A stretch of DNA of 64,000 nucleotides, from NCBI RefSeq assembly GCF_030270585.1, contig NZ_BSYI01000009.1, positions 85,747 through 149,746 on the forward strand. The letters are read 5' to 3'. Each line of letters begins with the position of its first letter. The first letter of the stretch is position 1. The translations under genes were made by a program, and so were the position numbers. Of the stretch, positions 52,712-62,897 are shown piece by piece. The notes beneath the pieces were generated by a model. The model was given only the letters and a program-made list of their open reading frames with translations, made no database searches and had not been told where the DNA came from. Origin of the DNA: Paralimibaculum aggregatum. GTDB lineage: Bacteria > Pseudomonadota > Alphaproteobacteria > Rhodobacterales > Rhodobacteraceae.

Positions 52712-54160
52712 ATGATCCCGGTCAGCGCATATGCCGGCGCGCGGGTCGGCGTGCTCGGCCTCGGCCGCTCCGGGCTGGCGACGGCGCGGGCGCTGGCCGC
52801 CGGCGGCGCCGAGCCGGTGCTCTGGGACGACGGCGAGGCCGCCCGCGGCAGGGCCGCCGAGGCCGGCTTCGCGGTCGAGGACCTCGCCCGGGAGCGCGCG
52901 GCGGCCGGGCTCGCGGCGCTGATCGTCTCGCCGGGCATCGCGCATCTCTACCCGGCGCCGCATCCCGCGATCGCGCTGGCGCAGGCCGCCGGGGTGCCGG
53001 TGGACAACGAGATCGGGCTGTTCTTCGCGGCGCTCGAGGCGGCGAAGCTCGATTTCGACGAGGGGCCGGAGCCGAAGGTGGTGGCGATCACCGGCTCCAA
53101 CGGCAAGTCCACCACCACGGCGCTGCTGCGGCACATCCTCGCCGCCGCCCGGCGCCCGGTGCAGATGGGCGGGAACATCGGCCGCGCCGCGCTCGATCTC
53201 GACCCGCCGGGGCCGGGCGAGACGGTGGTGCTGGAGCTCTCCTCCTACCAGACCGAACTGGCGCGCGCGCTGGCGCCGGACATCGCGGTGTTCCTCAACC
53301 TCGCGCCCGACCATCTCGACCGGCACGGCGGCATCGGCGGCTATTTCGCGGCCAAGCGGCGGCTCTTCGAGGCCGGCGCCCCGGCCCGCGCCATCATCGG
53401 CATCGACGAGCCGGAGGGCCGCTTCCTCGCCTCGCTGATCCCGCCGGAGGACCTGATCGCGATCTCCGCCAGCCGGCGCCTCAGGGGCGAGGGCTGGCCG
53501 GACTGGCGCGTCTTCATGAACCGCAGCCACCTCACGGAGTGGCGCGGCGGCAGGCAGGTCGCCGCCATCGACATGCGCGCCTGCCCGGGGCTGCTCGGCG
53601 CCCACAACCACCAGAACGCCGCCGCCGCCTATGCCGCGGCGCGCGCGCTCGGCCTCGGGCCGAAGGCGATCGAGGCCGGGCTGGCGAGCTTCCCGGGCCT
53701 CGCGCACCGCATGGAGCGGCTCGGCGCCAGCCCGTCCGGCGTGATCTGGGTCAACGACAGCAAGGCGACCAATGCCGCCGCCACCGCCCGCGCGCTCGCC
53801 GCCTTCGAGGGGGTGCACCTGATCCTCGGCGGCCGGGCCAAGGAGGACGGCATCGCCGCCCTCGCGCCGCTGTTCCCGCGCATCGCCCATGCCTATCTGA
53901 TCGGCGAGGCGGCGGAGCGCTTCGCCGCCGAGCTCGGCGAGACCCCGCAGACCCGCTGCGGCACGCTGCAGGCCGCGGTCGCCGCCGCCGCCGCCGCCGC
54001 CGCCCCCGGCGCCGTGGTGCTGCTCTCGCCGGCCGCCGCCAGCTTCGACCAGTTCGCCGATTTCGAGGCCCGCGGCGATGCCTTCCGGGCGCTCGCCGCG
54101 CCGCATCTCGCGCCGCCCGACGCCGCCCCCCGCGACGACCGAGAGGAGACTGCCCGATGA
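52712..54160 (+). CDS. murD: UDP-MurNAc-L-alanine:D-glutamate ligase
   Basis: 482-residue Mur ligase that adds the second stem residue. VGVLGLGRSGLATARAL is the N-terminal nucleotide-sugar fold, VVAITGSNGKSTTTALLRH the ATP loop, LELSSYQTEL and NLAPDHLDRH are in the central domain, and VNDSKATNAAATARAL opens the C-terminal domain. Position between mraY and ftsW fits. The stop overlaps the ftsW start. The C-terminal region is alanine-rich with a GCC repeat around 53983-54004, a possible slippage site. Confidence 0.95.
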   Translation: MIPVSAYAGARVGVLGLGRSGLATARALAAGGAEPVLWDDGEAARGRAAEAGFAVEDLARERAAAGLAALIVSPGIAHLYPAPHPAIALAQAAGVPVDNEIGLFFAALEAAKLDFDEGPEPKVVAITGSNGKSTTTALLRHILAAARRPVQMGGNIGRAALDLDPPGPGETVVLELSSYQTELARALAPDIAVFLNLAPDHLDRHGGIGGYFAAKRRLFEAGAPARAIIGIDEPEGRFLASLIPPEDLIAISASRRLRGEGWPDWRVFMNRSHLTEWRGGRQVAAIDMRACPGLLGAHNHQNAAAAYAAARALGLGPKAIEAGLASFPGLAHRMERLGASPSGVIWVNDSKATNAAATARALAAFEGVHLILGGRAKEDGIAALAPLFPRIAHAYLIGEAAERFAAELGETPQTRCGTLQAAVAAAAAAAAPGAVVLLSPAAASFDQFADFEARGDAFRALAAPHLAPPDAAPRDDREETAR

Positions 54161-55320
54161 CCGAGATGGCCTTCCGCGGCGCCGCCCCCCGCCGCGCCGG
54201 ATCCTCCGCGCTCGAGGACTGGTGGCACAACATCGACCGCTGGTCGCTCGGCGCGGTGCTGGCGCTCACCGCCCTCGGGGTGGTGCTGGCGCTGGCCGCC
54301 TCGCCGCCGCTCGCCGCCAAGAACGGGCTCGGCACCTATCACTACGTGACGCGGCACCTGGTCTTCGCCGCCGCCGGCTTCGGCCTCGCCATCCTGATCT
54401 CCACCGCGACGCTGCGCAGCCTGCGCCGGATCGGGGTGCTGCTGTTCCTCGGCAGCTTCCTCGCGATCGCGCTGCTGCCCTGGCTCGGCACCGATTTCGG
54501 CAAGGGCGCGGTGCGCTGGTACTCGCTCGGCTTCGCCTCGTTGCAGCCCTCGGAGATCCTCAAGCCCGCCTTCGTCATCGCCGCCGCCTGGGTGATGGCC
54601 GGGTCGCAGGACCCGCACGGGCCGCCGGGGCGGCTGATCGCCGGGCTCGGCGCCGCGCTGATCGCCGGGCTGCTGGCGCTGCAGCCGGATTTCGGCCAGG
54701 CGATGCTGATCGTCGCGATCTACACCGCGATGTTCTTCGTCTCCGGCGCCAACGTGCTGGTGCTGGTCGGGCTTGCCGCGGTGGTGGTCGGGGCCGGCGC
54801 CTATGCCTATGTGCATTCGGCGCATTTCGCCGGTCGGATCGACGGCTATCTCGCCGGCACGGTGGACCCCAACACCCAGCTCGCCTATGCCATGGCGGCG
54901 ATCCGCGAGGGCGGGATGTTCGGCGTCGGCGCGGCGCAGGGCTCGGTGAAATGGACCCTGCCGGACGCGCATACCGATTTCATCGTGGCGGTGGCGGCGG
55001 AGGAGTTCGGCCTGCTCTTCGTGCTCGGCCTCGTCGGGCTCTACCTGTTCCTCTGCCTGCGCGCGCTGACCCGGCTGATCGAGGTCTCCGACCCGTTCCT
55101 GCGCCTCGCCGGCACCGGGCTGGCGGTGATGATCGGGCTGCAGGCCTTCGTCAATTTCGGCGTCGCGATCCGGCTGCTGCCGGCCAAGGGGATGACGCTG
55201 CCCTTCGTCTCCTATGGCGGCTCCTCGATGCTGGCGGCCGGCTTCGCCATGGGCGCGCTGCTGGCGATCACCCGGACCCGGCCGCTCGACCCCGCCGCGG
55301 TGCTGCGGAGCCGCCTGTGA
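54157..55320 (+). CDS. ftsW: Septal peptidoglycan polymerase FtsW
   Basis: 387-residue SEDS-family glycosyltransferase with about ten helices that polymerises lipid II at the septum with FtsI. Family motifs: RWYSLGFASLQPSEILKPAFV, LLALQPDFGQAML, and LPFVSYGGSSMLAAGFAMG at the C-terminal end. The N-terminal 30 residues are cytoplasmic and basic. It overlaps murD and murG by 4 bp each. Confidence 0.94.
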   Translation: MTEMAFRGAAPRRAGSSALEDWWHNIDRWSLGAVLALTALGVVLALAASPPLAAKNGLGTYHYVTRHLVFAAAGFGLAILISTATLRSLRRIGVLLFLGSFLAIALLPWLGTDFGKGAVRWYSLGFASLQPSEILKPAFVIAAAWVMAGSQDPHGPPGRLIAGLGAALIAGLLALQPDFGQAMLIVAIYTAMFFVSGANVLVLVGLAAVVVGAGAYAYVHSAHFAGRIDGYLAGTVDPNTQLAYAMAAIREGGMFGVGAAQGSVKWTLPDAHTDFIVAVAAEEFGLLFVLGLVGLYLFLCLRALTRLIEVSDPFLRLAGTGLAVMIGLQAFVNFGVAIRLLPAKGMTLPFVSYGGSSMLAAGFAMGALLAITRTRPLDPAAVLRSRL

Positions 55321-56408
55321 CCGAGGCTCGGCTGGCGGTGCTCGCGGCGGGCGGCACCGGCGGGCACCTGTTCCCGGCGCAGGCGCTGGCCGAGACCCTG
55401 CTCGATCGCGGCTGGCGCGTGGCGCTGGCCACCGATGCGCGCGGCCTGCGCTATGCCGGGGGCTTTCCGGCGGCGGTCGAGCGCATCGAGCTGCGCGCCG
55501 CCACCACCGCCCGCGGCGGGCTGACCGCGCGCCTCGCGGTGCCGGTGACGCTGGCCCGCGGCTGCCTCGGCGCCTGGATGCGCTTCCGCCGCGCGCGGCC
55601 GGCGGCGGTGGCCGGCTTCGGCGGCTATCCGGCGATCCCGGCGCTGGCGGCGGCCTGGGCGCTCGGCATCCCGCGGCTGATCCACGAGCAGAACGGCGTG
55701 CTGGGCCGGGTCAACCGCGCCTTCGCCGGGCGGGTCGACCGGGTCGCCTGCGGCATCTGGCCGGTCTCCGGCGCGCCGTCGGGGGCGCGGCTCGAGCATG
55801 TCGGCAACCCGGTGCGCGGCGCGGTGCTGGAGGCCGCCGCCGCGCCCTACGAGGCGCCGGGAGAGGGGGCGCTGCGGCTCCTCGTCTTCGGCGGCAGCCA
55901 GGGCGCCTCGGTGTTCGCCGAGCGGGTGCCGGCGGCGCTGGCCGGGCTGCCGGAGGCCCTGCGCAGCCGGCTCTCGGTGGTGCAGCAGATCCGCGAGGGC
56001 GAGGCGGATGCGGTCTCGGCCGCCTATGCCGCCGCCGGCATCCGCGCCGAGCTCGCGCCGTTCTTCGCCGACATGCCGGCCCGCATCGCCGCGGCGCATC
56101 TCGTGGTGGCCCGCGCCGGCGCCTCGACGGTGGCCGAGCTCGCCGCCATCGGCCGCCCGTCGATCCTGGTGCCGCTGCCCTCCGCCATGGCCGACCACCA
56201 GAGCGCCAATGCCCGCAGCCTCGCCGGCCCCGGCGCCGCGGTGCTGGCGCCGCAGGCGGCGCTGACGCCGGCGAGCCTCGGCGCCGAGATCGCCCGCATC
56301 CTCGGCACGCCCGCCGCCGCCGCGGCGATGGCCGCCGCCGCCCGCGCCGAGGGCCGGCCCGGGGCCGCCCACCGCCTCGCCGACATGCTCGAGGAGATCG
56401 CGGCGTGA
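55317..56408 (+). CDS. murG: UDP-GlcNAc:MurNAc-pentapeptide-PP-undecaprenol GlcNAc transferase
   Basis: 363-residue membrane-associated glycosyltransferase that turns lipid I into lipid II. AAGGTGGHLFPAQALAE and GFGGYPAIPALAAA are the two glycine loops that bind the lipid phosphate; HEQNGVLGRVNR, VFGGSQGASVF and ARAGASTVAELAAIGRPS are further signatures. The GTG start overlaps the ftsW stop. Unlike every gene before it in the cluster, it is followed by a long spacer (about 800 bp) that carries a tandem repeat. Confidence 0.95.
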   Translation: MTEARLAVLAAGGTGGHLFPAQALAETLLDRGWRVALATDARGLRYAGGFPAAVERIELRAATTARGGLTARLAVPVTLARGCLGAWMRFRRARPAAVAGFGGYPAIPALAAAWALGIPRLIHEQNGVLGRVNRAFAGRVDRVACGIWPVSGAPSGARLEHVGNPVRGAVLEAAAAPYEAPGEGALRLLVFGGSQGASVFAERVPAALAGLPEALRSRLSVVQQIREGEADAVSAAYAAAGIRAELAPFFADMPARIAAAHLVVARAGASTVAELAAIGRPSILVPLPSAMADHQSANARSLAGPGAAVLAPQAALTPASLGAEIARILGTPAAAAAMAAAARAEGRPGAAHRLADMLEEIAA

Positions 56409-56416
56409 GCGGCAGC

Positions 56417-56924
56417 ACCCCTGGCCGGGCCTCGCCCCGACCCGCCCGCGCGACCCGCCCTTCGGCGGGGGGCTCCGGACACGCCGGCGCGGCCTGCCCT
56501 CTGGCGGGGTCCTTCGGCCCCGCCCATGCGAGCCACCCTTTGGCAGGTTTCTCCCGAACCTCCCGCGTGATCTGCCCTTCGGCTGGTTCGTTCCGACCCG
56601 CCCGCGCGCACTGCCCTCTGGCAGGTTCCTCCCGAACATCCCGTGTGGGTTGCCCTCCGGCAGGTTCCTCCCGAACTTTCCGTGCGAACCGTCCTTCGGC
56701 GGGTTCGTTTCGAACCTCCCGCACGAACTGCCCTTCGGCAGGTTCCGACCGAACCTCCCGTTTGGGTTGCCCTCCGGCAGGTTCTTCCCGAACATCCCGT
56801 GCGGACCGCTCTTCGGCGGGTTCGTTTCGGACCTTCCCGCGCGAACCGTCCTCCGGTGGGTTCTTCCGGACCTCCCGCGGGAGGTTTCCCCTGGGCGGGT
56901 CCCGCCCGAACTTCCGGGGCGGAT
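56417..56924. repeat. 39-bp tandem repeat, about 13 copies, in the murG-murC spacer
   Basis: Units begin near 56417, 56456, 56495, 56534, 56573, 56612, 56651, 56690, 56729, 56768, 56807, 56847 and 56886. All steps are 39 bp except one of 40. The first and last copies are degenerate. A typical unit reads TGCC-4nt-GGCA, then GGTTC-5nt-GAAC, then TCCCG. Two small hairpins result. In the first, the outer pair is T-A in some copies, C-G in others and T-G in one. In the second, GGTTC faces GAACC or GGACC. Because 39 is divisible by three, all frames stay open here, but there is no start signal or family, so I treat this as non-coding. Confidence 0.85.
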
Positions 56925-57214
56925 CCGGGCGCGGCGCTTCCGGCGGCGGGGGTCCGGTGCGGACCTGGCCGGCGGACGGTCCGGCGCATCCGTCCGCTGC
57001 CGGTTCGCTGCGCCGTGCCGCGCCGGAGCCTCGGTGCGCGCCGGCTTCGGGAGGGCCCCGGCGTTAGAATAGCATTTCGGAACGGTTCGCATCCGGGCCT
57101 TGGCAGCGCCGCCGCTGCCTGCTAGGCGCCCGGCTCAATCCCGCTCGGGATGCCTTGCCAAAGCCATACCGAAACCAGACCCATTCCAGACCCAGCTTCG
57201 AGAGATCCGAACCC
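56925..57214. other. Rest of the murG-murC spacer
   Basis: 290 bp after the repeat. It has two further hairpins: GGTCC/GGACC at 56951-56965 and GCGGACGG/CCGTCCGC at 56972-56997. An AT-rich patch with TAGAAT at 57065-57070 could be a -10 element for a murC promoter, but I find no matching -35 at normal distance. The last 60 bp before murC are unusually rich in A and C. Confidence 0.45.
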
Positions 57215-58663
57215 GTGAACCCACCCACCGCGCTCCCGCTCGATATCGGCCCCATCCACTTCATCGGCATCGGCGGGATCGGCATGTCCGGCATCGCCGA
57301 GGTGCTGCTCAACATGGGCTACCAGGTGCAGGGATCGGATATCCGCGAGAGCCCGATCGTCGCCCGGCTGCGCAATCTCGGGGCCCGGATCGCGGTCGGT
57401 CACGCGGCGGAAAACGTCGAGGGGGCAGGGGTTTGCGTGATCTCCACGGCGATCCGGCCGGACAATCCCGAGCTTGCCGCGGCGCGCGAGCGCTCGCTGC
57501 CGGTGGTGCGCCGGGCGGAGATGCTGGCCGAGCTGATGCGGCTGCGCTGGAACGTCGCCGTGGCCGGCACCCATGGCAAGACGACGACGACCTCGATGGT
57601 CTCGGCGCTGCTCGATGCCGGCGGCGAGGACCCGACCGTGATCAACGGCGGCATCATCCAGTCCTATGGCAGCAACGCCCGGCTCGGCGACGGCCGCTGG
57701 ATGGTCGTCGAGGCCGACGAATCCGACGGGACCTTCGTGAAGCTGCCGGCGACGATCGCCATCGTCACCAATATCGACCCCGAGCACATGGACCATTACG
57801 GAACGGTGGAGGCGCTGCGCGAGGGGTTCGACGCCTTCGTCTCCAACATCCCGTTCTATGGCGCGCTGATCGCCTGCATGGACCATCCGGAGGTGCAGTC
57901 GCTGATCGGCCGCGTCACCGACCGCCGGGTGGTGACCTACGGGCTCTCGCGGCAGGCCGACATCCGCGCCGAGAACCTCGGCCATGAAGGCGGGCGGATG
58001 CGCTTCGACCTCGTACTGCGGGGGCCGGAGGGCGACGAGCGGCACCCCGGGCTGAGCCTGCCGATGCCGGGAGAGCACAACGTCTGCAACGCCCTGGCCG
58101 CGATCGCCGCGGCCCGCGAGCTGCAGATCGGCATGGACGAGATCCGCGCCGGGCTCGAGGGCTTTAAGGGCGTCAAGCGGCGCTTCACCCTGGTCGGCAG
58201 CTGGCAGGGCGCGCGGATCATCGACGATTACGGCCATCATCCGGTGGAGATCGCGGCGGTGCTGAAGGCGGCCCGCGCCTCGGTGGCGGAGAGCGGCGGC
58301 CGGGTGATCGCGATCCACCAGCCGCACCGCTACAGCCGGCTGCACGACCTCTTCGAGGAGTTCTGCGCCGCCTTCAACGATGCCGATGTCGTCGCGATCA
58401 CCGATGTCTTCGCCGCCGGCGAGGCGCCGATCGAGGGCGTCTCGCGGGATGCGCTGGTCGGCGGGCTGCGCGCCCATGGCCACCGCCGGGCGCATGCGCT
58501 GCGGGCGCCGGAGGGGCTGGCCGCCTGGGTCGCCGCCGAGGCGCGGCCGGGGGATCTGGTGATCTGCCTCGGCGCCGGCTCGATCTCGGCCTGGGCCAAT
58601 GCGCTGCCGGAGGAGCTGGCGCGGCTCGGCGGCGGCGACGCGCCGCGGGCGGCGCAGGGCTGA
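57215..58663 (+). CDS. murC: UDP-N-acetylmuramate:L-alanine ligase
   Basis: 482-residue Mur ligase that adds the first amino acid, L-Ala, to UDP-MurNAc. [19 protein letters not shown] begins the N-terminal domain, [19 protein letters not shown] is the ATP loop, [11 protein letters not shown] and [11 protein letters not shown] follow, and [11 protein letters not shown] with [12 protein letters not shown] are in the C-terminal domain. I start at GTG 57215; the open frame reaches a TTG 60 bp upstream. The long repeat-bearing spacer before it suggests it may have its own promoter. Confidence 0.94.
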   Translation: MNPPTALPLDIGPIHFIGIGGIGMSGIAEVLLNMGYQVQGSDIRESPIVARLRNLGARIAVGHAAENVEGAGVCVISTAIRPDNPELAAARERSLPVVRRAEMLAELMRLRWNVAVAGTHGKTTTTSMVSALLDAGGEDPTVINGGIIQSYGSNARLGDGRWMVVEADESDGTFVKLPATIAIVTNIDPEHMDHYGTVEALREGFDAFVSNIPFYGALIACMDHPEVQSLIGRVTDRRVVTYGLSRQADIRAENLGHEGGRMRFDLVLRGPEGDERHPGLSLPMPGEHNVCNALAAIAAARELQIGMDEIRAGLEGFKGVKRRFTLVGSWQGARIIDDYGHHPVEIAAVLKAARASVAESGGRVIAIHQPHRYSRLHDLFEEFCAAFNDADVVAITDVFAAGEAPIEGVSRDALVGGLRAHGHRRAHALRAPEGLAAWVAAEARPGDLVICLGAGSISAWANALPEELARLGGGDAPRAAQG

Positions 58664-58667
58664 GGCG

Positions 58668-59606
<939 letters not shown>

Positions 59607-59668
59607 AACAACAAATCAGACCGGATTCCGACGCGGGAAATGACGCGGAACCGGGGACAGAGGCGCGG

Positions 59669-60580
59669 ATGTCGAGCAGGACCTCCCGCGTGGCAGTGCT
59701 CAAGGGCGGTGTGTCCGCCGAGCGCGAGGTGTCCCTCGTGTCCGGGCGGGAGTGCGCCCGGGCGCTGCGGCACGCTGGGTATGATGTGGCCGAGATCGAT
59801 GCGGGGCACGACGTCGCCGCGGCGCTGGATGCCGCGCGCCCGGATGTCGTGTTCAACGCATTGCATGGTCGCTGGGGCGAGGATGGCTGCGTGCAGGGCC
59901 TGCTCGAATGGCTGCGCCTGCCCTATACCCATTCCGGCGTGCTGGCCTCGGCGCTGGCGATGGACAAGATCCGGGCCAAGGCGGTCTATGCCGCCGAGGG
60001 GCTGCCGGTGGCCGAGGGGCGGCTGGCCAGCCGGGCCGAGATCGAGGCCGGGCACCCGATGGCGCCGCCCTATGTGGTGAAGCCCTACAACGAGGGCTCC
60101 TCGGTCGGCGTGCATATCGTGCTGGAGGGCGCCAACGCCCCGGTGCGGCTCTCTCCCGACGAGCCCGAGACGCTGATGGTCGAGGCCTATGTGCCGGGGC
60201 GCGAGCTCACGGTGGCGGTGCTCGGCGAGCGGACGCTGGCGGTGACCGACATCATCGCCGAGGGCTGGTACGACTACCACGCGAAATACGCCACCGGCGG
60301 CTCGCGCCACGTGGTGCCGGCGGCGGTGCCGGACGCCATCGCCGAGGCCTGCCGGGCGCATGCGCTGGCGGCGCATCGCGCGCTCGGCTGCCGCGGCCTC
60401 AGCCGCACCGATTTCCGCTGGGACGAGGCGCGCGGCGCCGAGGGGCTGGTGCTGCTCGAGACCAACACCCAGCCGGGCATGACGCCGACCTCGCTGGCGC
60501 CGGAGCAGGCGGCGCATTGCGGCATGGATTTCCCCGCGCTCTGCGCCTGGCTCGTGGAGGACGCCTCATGCGGACGGTGA
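59669..60580 (+). CDS. ddl: D-alanine:D-alanine ligase
   Basis: 303-residue ATP-grasp enzyme that makes the D-Ala-D-Ala dipeptide used by Mur[18 protein letters not shown] opens the N-terminal domain, and [17 protein letters not shown] follows. [18 protein letters not shown] binds ATP, and [19 protein letters not shown] supplies metal and substrate residues. The ATG at 59669 is preceded by GGGGACAGAGG. Its last 13 bp overlap ftsQ. This is the DdlB type found in dcw clusters. Confidence 0.95.
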   Translation: MSSRTSRVAVLKGGVSAEREVSLVSGRECARALRHAGYDVAEIDAGHDVAAALDAARPDVVFNALHGRWGEDGCVQGLLEWLRLPYTHSGVLASALAMDKIRAKAVYAAEGLPVAEGRLASRAEIEAGHPMAPPYVVKPYNEGSSVGVHIVLEGANAPVRLSPDEPETLMVEAYVPGRELTVAVLGERTLAVTDIIAEGWYDYHAKYATGGSRHVVPAAVPDAIAEACRAHALAAHRALGCRGLSRTDFRWDEARGAEGLVLLETNTQPGMTPTSLAPEQAAHCGMDFPALCAWLVEDASCGR

Positions 60581-61446
60581 GCGAGCGCAGCGCCGGGCCG
60601 TCGCGGCTCGCCTACCGGCTGCGGCGGGCCTGGGCGCAGGCCTGGCTGCGCAACATCGCGCTGGTCTATGCGCCGGTCACCGCGCTGGCGCTGGCCGGCT
60701 GGGCGGTGGTCTCGACCGACCGGCTGCGCCTCGCCATCGAGGCCGAGGTGGCCGGGGTGGTCGAGCGCATCGTGGCGCGGCCGGAATTCCTGGTGCGCGG
60801 GGTCGCGGTCGAGGGCGCGGCGCCGGGGCTCGAGGCGGTGCTGCGCGCGGTGGTCGGCCCGGTGCGCGGGCAGAGCTCGCTGCGGCTCGATCTCGACGGG
60901 CTGCGCCAGGAGATCGAGAGCCTCGGCGAGGTCGCCTCGGCGGCGCTGTTCTACGACGGGGCGGGGCTGCTCACCATCCGCGTCGTGGAGCGGGTGCCGG
61001 CGGCGCTCTGGCGCGATCCCGACGGGCGGCTCTGGGTGATCGACGACACCGGCGTGGTGATCTCCGGCGCCGGCCCGCGGGCCAGCCATCCGGAGCTGCC
61101 GCTGATGATCGGCCCCGGCGCGCCCGACCGGGTGGCCGAGATCGAGCGCCTGATGGCGGCGGCGCCGGACCTGATGCCGCGGCTGCGCGCCTTCGTGCGC
61201 CTGGGCGCCCGGCGCTGGGACCTGGTGCTCGACCGCGGGCTCACCATCAAGCTGCCGGAGACCGGCGCCGAGCGGGCGCTGGCCGGCGCCATGGCGCTGC
61301 ATTTCGGCGAGGAATTGTTCAAGCGGGATCTGGCGGTGATCGATCTCCGGCTGCCCGAGCGGCCGGCGCTGCGGCTGGCGCCGCGCGACGAGCAGGAGGA
61401 GATGATGCGCCGCCAGGTGGATCTGGTTCTGGGGGAAGACACATGA
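60568..61446 (+). CDS. ftsQ: Cell division protein FtsQ
   Basis: 292 residues: a basic cytoplasmic N-terminus, one membrane helix (about 32-48), the POTRA domain ([15 protein letters not shown] onward) and the FtsQ beta domain ([39 protein letters not shown]). FtsQ scaffolds FtsL and FtsB in the divisome. The ATG lies inside ddl, a 13-bp overlap, and the stop overlaps ftsA. Confidence 0.92.
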   Translation: MRTVSERSAGPSRLAYRLRRAWAQAWLRNIALVYAPVTALALAGWAVVSTDRLRLAIEAEVAGVVERIVARPEFLVRGVAVEGAAPGLEAVLRAVVGPVRGQSSLRLDLDGLRQEIESLGEVASAALFYDGAGLLTIRVVERVPAALWRDPDGRLWVIDDTGVVISGAGPRASHPELPLMIGPGAPDRVAEIERLMAAAPDLMPRLRAFVRLGARRWDLVLDRGLTIKLPETGAERALAGAMALHFGEELFKRDLAVIDLRLPERPALRLAPRDEQEEMMRRQVDLVLGEDT

Positions 61447-62789
61447 ATTTTGCGGCCTGCGACATCCACAGGGCCATGCGCTCTCGGCTGAGCCAGGGGA
61501 TACGGCGGGGCCGGCTTGCGGTGCTCGACATCGGCAGCAGCAAGATCACCTGCCTGATCCTGAAGATCGACCAGGGCAAGCTGGAGGCGGGCGGCTCGGA
61601 CCAGGTCTCGAGCACGCTGCTCGCCGCCGCCGAGGTGGTCGGCGACTGCACCGTGCAGTCGCGCGGGGTGAAGCGCGGCGAGGTGATCGACATGGACGCC
61701 GCCGCCCGCTCGGTGCGCCGCGCCGTGCTCGGCGCCGAGCGCGCCGCGCATCCGAGGATCGACCGGGTCGACCACGTGCTGGTCTCGTTCTCCGGCGGCC
61801 GGCCCGAGAGCTTCTCGACCGTCGGCGAGACCGAGACCGAGACCGGCCAGGTCACCGGCCGCGACATCTCCAACGCGCTCGGCAACGCGCCGGAGCCGCC
61901 GATCGGGCCGGGGCGGCAGGTCCTGCACTGCCAGCCGGTGGAGATCAGCCTCGACTTCCAGTCGGGCCTGACCGATCCGCGGGGAATGACCGGCCGGGTG
62001 CTCTCGATCGCCTCGCATGTGGTGGCGGTGGATGCGCGCCCGCTGGCCAACCTGATGGAATGCATCCGGCAGTGCGACCTCGATCTCTGCGGCATCGTCA
62101 GCGCGCCCTATGCGGCGGGGCTGTCGGCGCTGGTCGAGGACGAGCAGCGCACCGGGGCGATCTGCATCGACATGGGCGGCAGCTCCACCGGGCTCTCGGT
62201 GTTCCTGCGCGACCACCTGATCTGCGCCGAGCAGATCCGCTATGGCGGCCAGCATGTCACCGGCGACATCGCCGGCGGGCTGATGATGCGCCATGCGCTG
62301 GCCGAGCGGATCAAGTGCGTGCATGGCGGCGTCGTGCCGACCCAGGCCGACGACCGCGAGATGATCGACGCGCCGCGGCTCGGCGAGGAGGACGCGCCGG
62401 AGCCGCGGCAGATCTCCCGCGGCATGCTGATCGGGGTGATCCGCCCGCGCATCGAGGAGACCTTCCGCATGGTGCAGTCGCGGCTGATCGAGCTCGGCAT
62501 CGGCGCGATGCCGGGCTGCTCGGTGGTGCTCACCGGGGCGGCCTGCCAGCTGCCGGGGCTCGACGAGGTGGTGACCCGCCTGCTCGGGCGGCGCCCGCGG
62601 ATCGGCCGGCCGCTGCGCCTCGCGGGGCTGCGCTCCGGGCTCACCGGCCCGGAATACGCCGCCGCCGTGGGCCTGGCGATGTATGCCCTCAGCCCGCATG
62701 ACGAGCTTTGGGATTTCGAGGTGCCGCGCCCGGTCCACGGCCGGGGGCGTGCGGGGGAGATGCTGCGCTGGCTGCGGACGGCGTGGTAG
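61443..62789 (+). CDS. ftsA: Cell division protein FtsA
   Basis: 448-residue actin-like ATPase that anchors FtsZ to the membrane. VLDIGSSKITCLI is the phosphate-1 loop, and ICIDMGGSSTGLSVF the second phosphate motif. The SHS2/1C domain lies between. The C-terminal GEMLRWLRTAW is an amphipathic helix that binds the membrane. The N-terminus is extended by about 25 residues before the first strand, as is usual in Rhodobacterales. It overlaps ftsQ by 4 bp. A 108-bp spacer to ftsZ includes a GCCCC/GGGGC hairpin at 62832-62847. Confidence 0.94.
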   Translation: MNFAACDIHRAMRSRLSQGIRRGRLAVLDIGSSKITCLILKIDQGKLEAGGSDQVSSTLLAAAEVVGDCTVQSRGVKRGEVIDMDAAARSVRRAVLGAERAAHPRIDRVDHVLVSFSGGRPESFSTVGETETETGQVTGRDISNALGNAPEPPIGPGRQVLHCQPVEISLDFQSGLTDPRGMTGRVLSIASHVVAVDARPLANLMECIRQCDLDLCGIVSAPYAAGLSALVEDEQRTGAICIDMGGSSTGLSVFLRDHLICAEQIRYGGQHVTGDIAGGLMMRHALAERIKCVHGGVVPTQADDREMIDAPRLGEEDAPEPRQISRGMLIGVIRPRIEETFRMVQSRLIELGIGAMPGCSVVLTGAACQLPGLDEVVTRLLGRRPRIGRPLRLAGLRSGLTGPEYAAAVGLAMYALSPHDELWDFEVPRPVHGRGRAGEMLRWLRTAW

Positions 62790-62897
62790 CGGCAGGGCCG
62801 CGAACGGGGGATTTGACGAGCACGTGAACCTGCCCCGGGAGAGGGGCTCACAACCCGGCCCGATAGAGGCCAAGCAGCAGAAAAGAGGCAGAAGAGC

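Noticed and set aside
56417..56924. CRISPR array
   Set aside because: Units follow one another directly without unique spacers, and no cas genes are present.
55212..57092. Long minus-strand open frame (626 codons) with FGRNLPEG-like repeats, and a similar plus-strand frame
   Set aside because: The 39-bp unit is a multiple of three and free of stops, so frames stay open on both strands. The frame also runs antisense through murG, lacks a ribosome binding site and shows no family.
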